From: Acidiferrobacter thiooxydans
GTDB taxonomy: Bacteria; Pseudomonadota; Gammaproteobacteria; Acidiferrobacterales; Acidiferrobacteraceae
Direction: 5' to 3'
DNA: 64,000 bases
Assembly (NCBI RefSeq): GCF_003333315.1
Contig: NZ_PSYR01000001.1
Span: 1,364,908 to 1,428,907, forward strand
In this document: piece by piece, positions 61,892 to 64,000 of the stretch
Layout of the letters: each line of letters starts with the position of its first letter
Position numbering within the stretch: position 1 is the stretch's first letter
Translations under genes and position numbers: made by a program
The notes under the pieces: model-generated
Databases searched by the model: none
Told to the model about the DNA's origin: nothing
What the model saw: the letters and a program-made list of their open reading frames with translations, nothing else

Positions 61892-62544
61892 ATGAGTACG
61901 GTAGCCAATGTTGACGCCTTAGTTATTCGGAATATGTCCACAATAGAGCAGTCTATTGAGCATCTTATCAACGTCATAGAACCGCGAGTCTTTGGGGCAA
62001 TAAATGAGGAGATCACGGATTGGATAGAAAAGAAGCGATGGGTTGGAGAGGCGACGTATAATGATCAACATCTGGATATTTGGCTACGGCCGGTGACTTG
62101 GCGGACTTCGCCGGGAGAACCCGCAGAGCACGGCCCCGCATATTTTTATATCATGGGCTTGTCAGAAGAAGAGGACTGGAGTTGGGTGACCATACTGTGT
62201 GGTGCCAACAAAGATGAAATCGGATTTGTGACAGAGTTCGACTGGAGAGGCGCGGGCCTAGCCAAGAAGGACTGGAAAGCCCTTGCTCAGGAGCACCAGG
62301 CCAAAACGCCCAGTTGCATCAAGCGGGTTTCCGGTTTGACGATAAGGAGGGTGTGTGGGCCCTCCCTGTTCGTGTGGATGCCGAGAAGCTTGCACAGGCT
62401 ATCGAGGAAGATGACATTGCGTCCGCTCTTGAACCGTTGCGAGTGGCGTTAGAAACGCTTGGTCGAACCGTGGATCTTTGGAACGCGCTCGTAGCAAAGA
62501 TTATCAAAAGCGATAACCCCAGACGTAAGAGTGGCAACGCCTAG
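61892..62544 (+). pseudogene. Partner protein of the PD-(D/E)XK nuclease, frameshifted
   Basis: Not assigned to a family. The first frame gives MSTVANVDALVIRNMSTIEQ, then SIEHLINVIEPRVFGAINEE and EEEDWSWVTILCGANKDEIG. After about residue 137 (QAKTP) coding continues in another frame as HQAGFRFDDKEGVWALPVRV, then DAEKLAQAIEEDDIASALEP and a helical end. The break is near the AAAA/CCC stretch 62303-62312. The full product would be ~217 acidic residues and soluble. GGAG nine bases before the ATG at 61892 decides that start over the ATG at 61886. Because it follows the nuclease directly, it may be an immunity or specificity subunit; that is inference. Confidence 0.6.
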
Positions 62545-62861
62545 CTTACAAAGGACGGCCGCCGGGCTCTGCTGAGGGATGGCTACTAATAACCCATTAG
62601 GCGTAACGGGCCCCCATTAATCGACGTACGAGAAGGGTCCATGGAAAATATACATACTGGGGCGAAGCCGCTAAAGATTCTTGTGAAAAGTGTGAGAGCT
62701 TCCCAGAATATCAGAGGATGGCCGGCCTTTTTTACGTCTGGACTGTCTCAAGATCAAACAAGGACCGTTCTTTCTGTCATCCAACAAGAGCTAGGGACAT
62801 TTCGCCTGGATTAAGCCTTAAAAAAAAGGACAGACGTTACACAAAGTCCAAGGCGATCTAG
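62545..62861. other. Spacer before the Mrr-type gene
   Basis: About 300 bases of lower GC with no open coding frame that fits a family. The N-terminal coding region of the Mrr-type gene would be expected here, but it is interrupted by stops (the last at 62859-62861). Confidence 0.4.
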
Positions 62862-63703
62862 GATTGGGTAAGCGAAGTCTGGCCTTTTTCCTATGAGATA
62901 CGGAAAGGCGACCTCGTTATCCTGCCGTTCAAGACGCAACCCACCATCTATGTCGGAGAAGTGGTCGGGGATTACCACGCGGAGTTGCAGGGGCCGAAAC
63001 CGTCCTTCCACTGGCGGCCGGTGAAATGGATTGGCGGGTCGGTTCCGCGCGCCAGCTTCGGCAAGGATTTGCTCTACACTTTCGGCGCATTTCTGACCAT
63101 ATGCCGCGTGCAGCGCAACAACGCCGAGCAACGCATCGGCGCCATGCGGGCTAATGGCTGGAAGCCCGAATCCATAACGGCGGTCACAAAGGCTCATTCA
63201 CCAATGACCAACGAGGCCGCCGAAGATAGCGACCCTGAAGAACTGGCCCATGACCAGATTGCACCGCTTATCGCGTCGCGTTTCAAGGGGCATGGTCTCA
63301 TCCGCTTAGTGGAAGCGATCCTCAAGGCGCAGGGGTACATCACGTACCAGAACCCAGAAGGGGGATGGGGCGTCGATATTCTGGCCGGTTCGGGGCCGCT
63401 GGGTTTTGGTTTGCCGCGTTTGTGCGTGGAAGTGAAATCGGAGGTGGGCCTATCGACCGCCCGAGCGTGGATAAGCTGTTAGGGGCGGTCTCCAAGTTTG
63501 GCGCAGGTGAAGGGTTGTTCGTCTCGTGGGGCGGCTTCAAAAGCAACGCGCAAAAAGAACTTGCGGAAAGCTTCTTCTGGGTGCGGCTGTGGACGCAAAA
63601 GGATCTGCTGGAACAACTGTTTGCTCATTATGACCACCTTGATGAAGACTGGAAGGCCGAATTGCCATTGAAGCGGATGTGGACGGTGGCAGTACAGGAA
63701 TGA
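62862..63703 (+). pseudogene. Mrr-type restriction endonuclease, broken
   Basis: The N-terminal specificity-like domain reads WPFSYEIRKGDLVILPFKTQ, then YVGEVVGDYHAELQG, RPVKWIGGSVPRASFGKDLL and YTFGAFLTICRVQRNNAEQR. The Mrr catalytic domain follows: GHGLIRLVEAILKAQGYITY, GGWGVDILAGSG (Asp) and CVEVKSE (Glu-x-Lys). The frame is then lost near 63437-63450 and resumes as GGPIDRPSVDKLLGAVSKFG, VSWGGFKSNAQKE and VRLWTQKDLLEQLFAHY. An in-frame stop at 62859-62861 also cuts the N-terminus. Intact relatives cut modified (methylated) DNA. With both lesions it is presumably inactive. Confidence 0.8.
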
Positions 63704-64000
63704 TGGCTTGCCCTGAGTGCCTGGCATATGGGTTACTCGGTTTGCACAGTACCCGGATTACAGGGTGGGGCCCTGAACCGCGACAATGTCGTGGGTCGGA
63801 ACGGCTTTTGATGTGCCCCCTACGGAGAGGTTTCTTGGGATCATAACGCTTGAATATAGGGCGCGCAGCGAGGCCTCGTCCGTTTGTCCGAGTACTAAGG
63901 CGCACCATCATTAATCGGGTCAGCGCGGGCACGGGCACTGAAAAGCTTTTCTTGAGTGTCGCCAGAGCAGGCGACGAATCGGCGGGGCGATAACGTCCAT
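63704..64000. other. Window end, no gene recognised
   Basis: The final 300 bases show only short biased frames on both strands. If the island continues, its next gene starts beyond the window. Confidence 0.4.

Noticed and set aside
1..64000. CRISPR arrays, tRNA or rRNA genes
   Set aside because: No regularly spaced direct repeats and no cloverleaf or rRNA-like conserved stretches were noticed on either strand. The only closely spaced repeats (47108-47175) are three short operator-like units.

Overview
The window is GC-rich (roughly 60%) bacterial DNA with Shine-Dalgarno-led, tightly overlapping genes. Gene families fit a gammaproteobacterium: NsrR with its canonical operator, a truncated haemoglobin, NDH-2, PpsA, an anaerobic-type 2-oxoacid:ferredoxin oxidoreductase, and a MacAB/TolC-like exporter. 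The heavy mobile-element load, including a recombinase-in-trio element, would suit an acidophilic sulfur/iron oxidiser such as the Acidiferrobacter/Acidithiobacillus type. That placement is inference only; no rRNA or housekeeping marker is present. I saw no tRNA, rRNA or CRISPR array.

Region 1 (1-9 kb): a decayed IscB gene, a cupin protein, an NsrR-controlled nitric-oxide detoxification unit (truncated haemoglobin plus flavin/2Fe-2S reductase beside nsrR and a near-perfect NsrR box), an AbiEii-like nucleotidyltransferase pair, a DUF2283/DUF4258-like pair, an integrase fragment and NDH-2. Region 2 (9-25 kb): carbon metabolism. A GH15 glucoamylase overlaps a glucose-dehydrogenase-like SDR. They are followed by a dihydrolipoamide-dehydrogenase-like flavoprotein, PEP synthase, a phosphate acyltransferase, a decayed CoA-disulfide-reductase-like gene, and a pyruvate:ferredoxin oxidoreductase operon. 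In that operon the beta subunit has lost its middle third, with an IS3-family element sitting at the scar.

Region 3 (25-34 kb): IS remnants, then a four-gene export operon (adaptor, outer-membrane channel, ABC ATPase, FtsX/MacB-type permease). Region 4 (34-46 kb): nested mobile DNA. It holds a group II intron and an IS66 element split by a three-recombinase RIT element and truncated by a second copy of the IS3-family element. That copy is itself split by a 2.55-kb IS4/Tn5-type transposon carrying a DUF4338 (DruA-like) passenger, bounded by a clean 9-bp target duplication. A second type of IS3 element follows directly.

Region 5 (46-53.5 kb): a Fic protein, a small heat-shock protein, and a MarR/AhpD/GNAT unit lie between two direct copies of that second IS3-type element. 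Region 6 (53.5-64 kb): a zinc-ribbon/OB-fold membrane protein, an IS110 relic, a retropepsin-like membrane protease and a DUF697-like protein. These are followed by what looks like a defence-type island: a proteasome-like Ntn-hydrolase, a Cas4-like/DEDD nuclease (DUF2779), a WYL regulator, a PD-(D/E)XK nuclease with a partner gene, and a broken Mrr-type restriction enzyme. Several island genes carry single-base frame breaks near homopolymers, so either the island is decaying or the sequence has indel errors.
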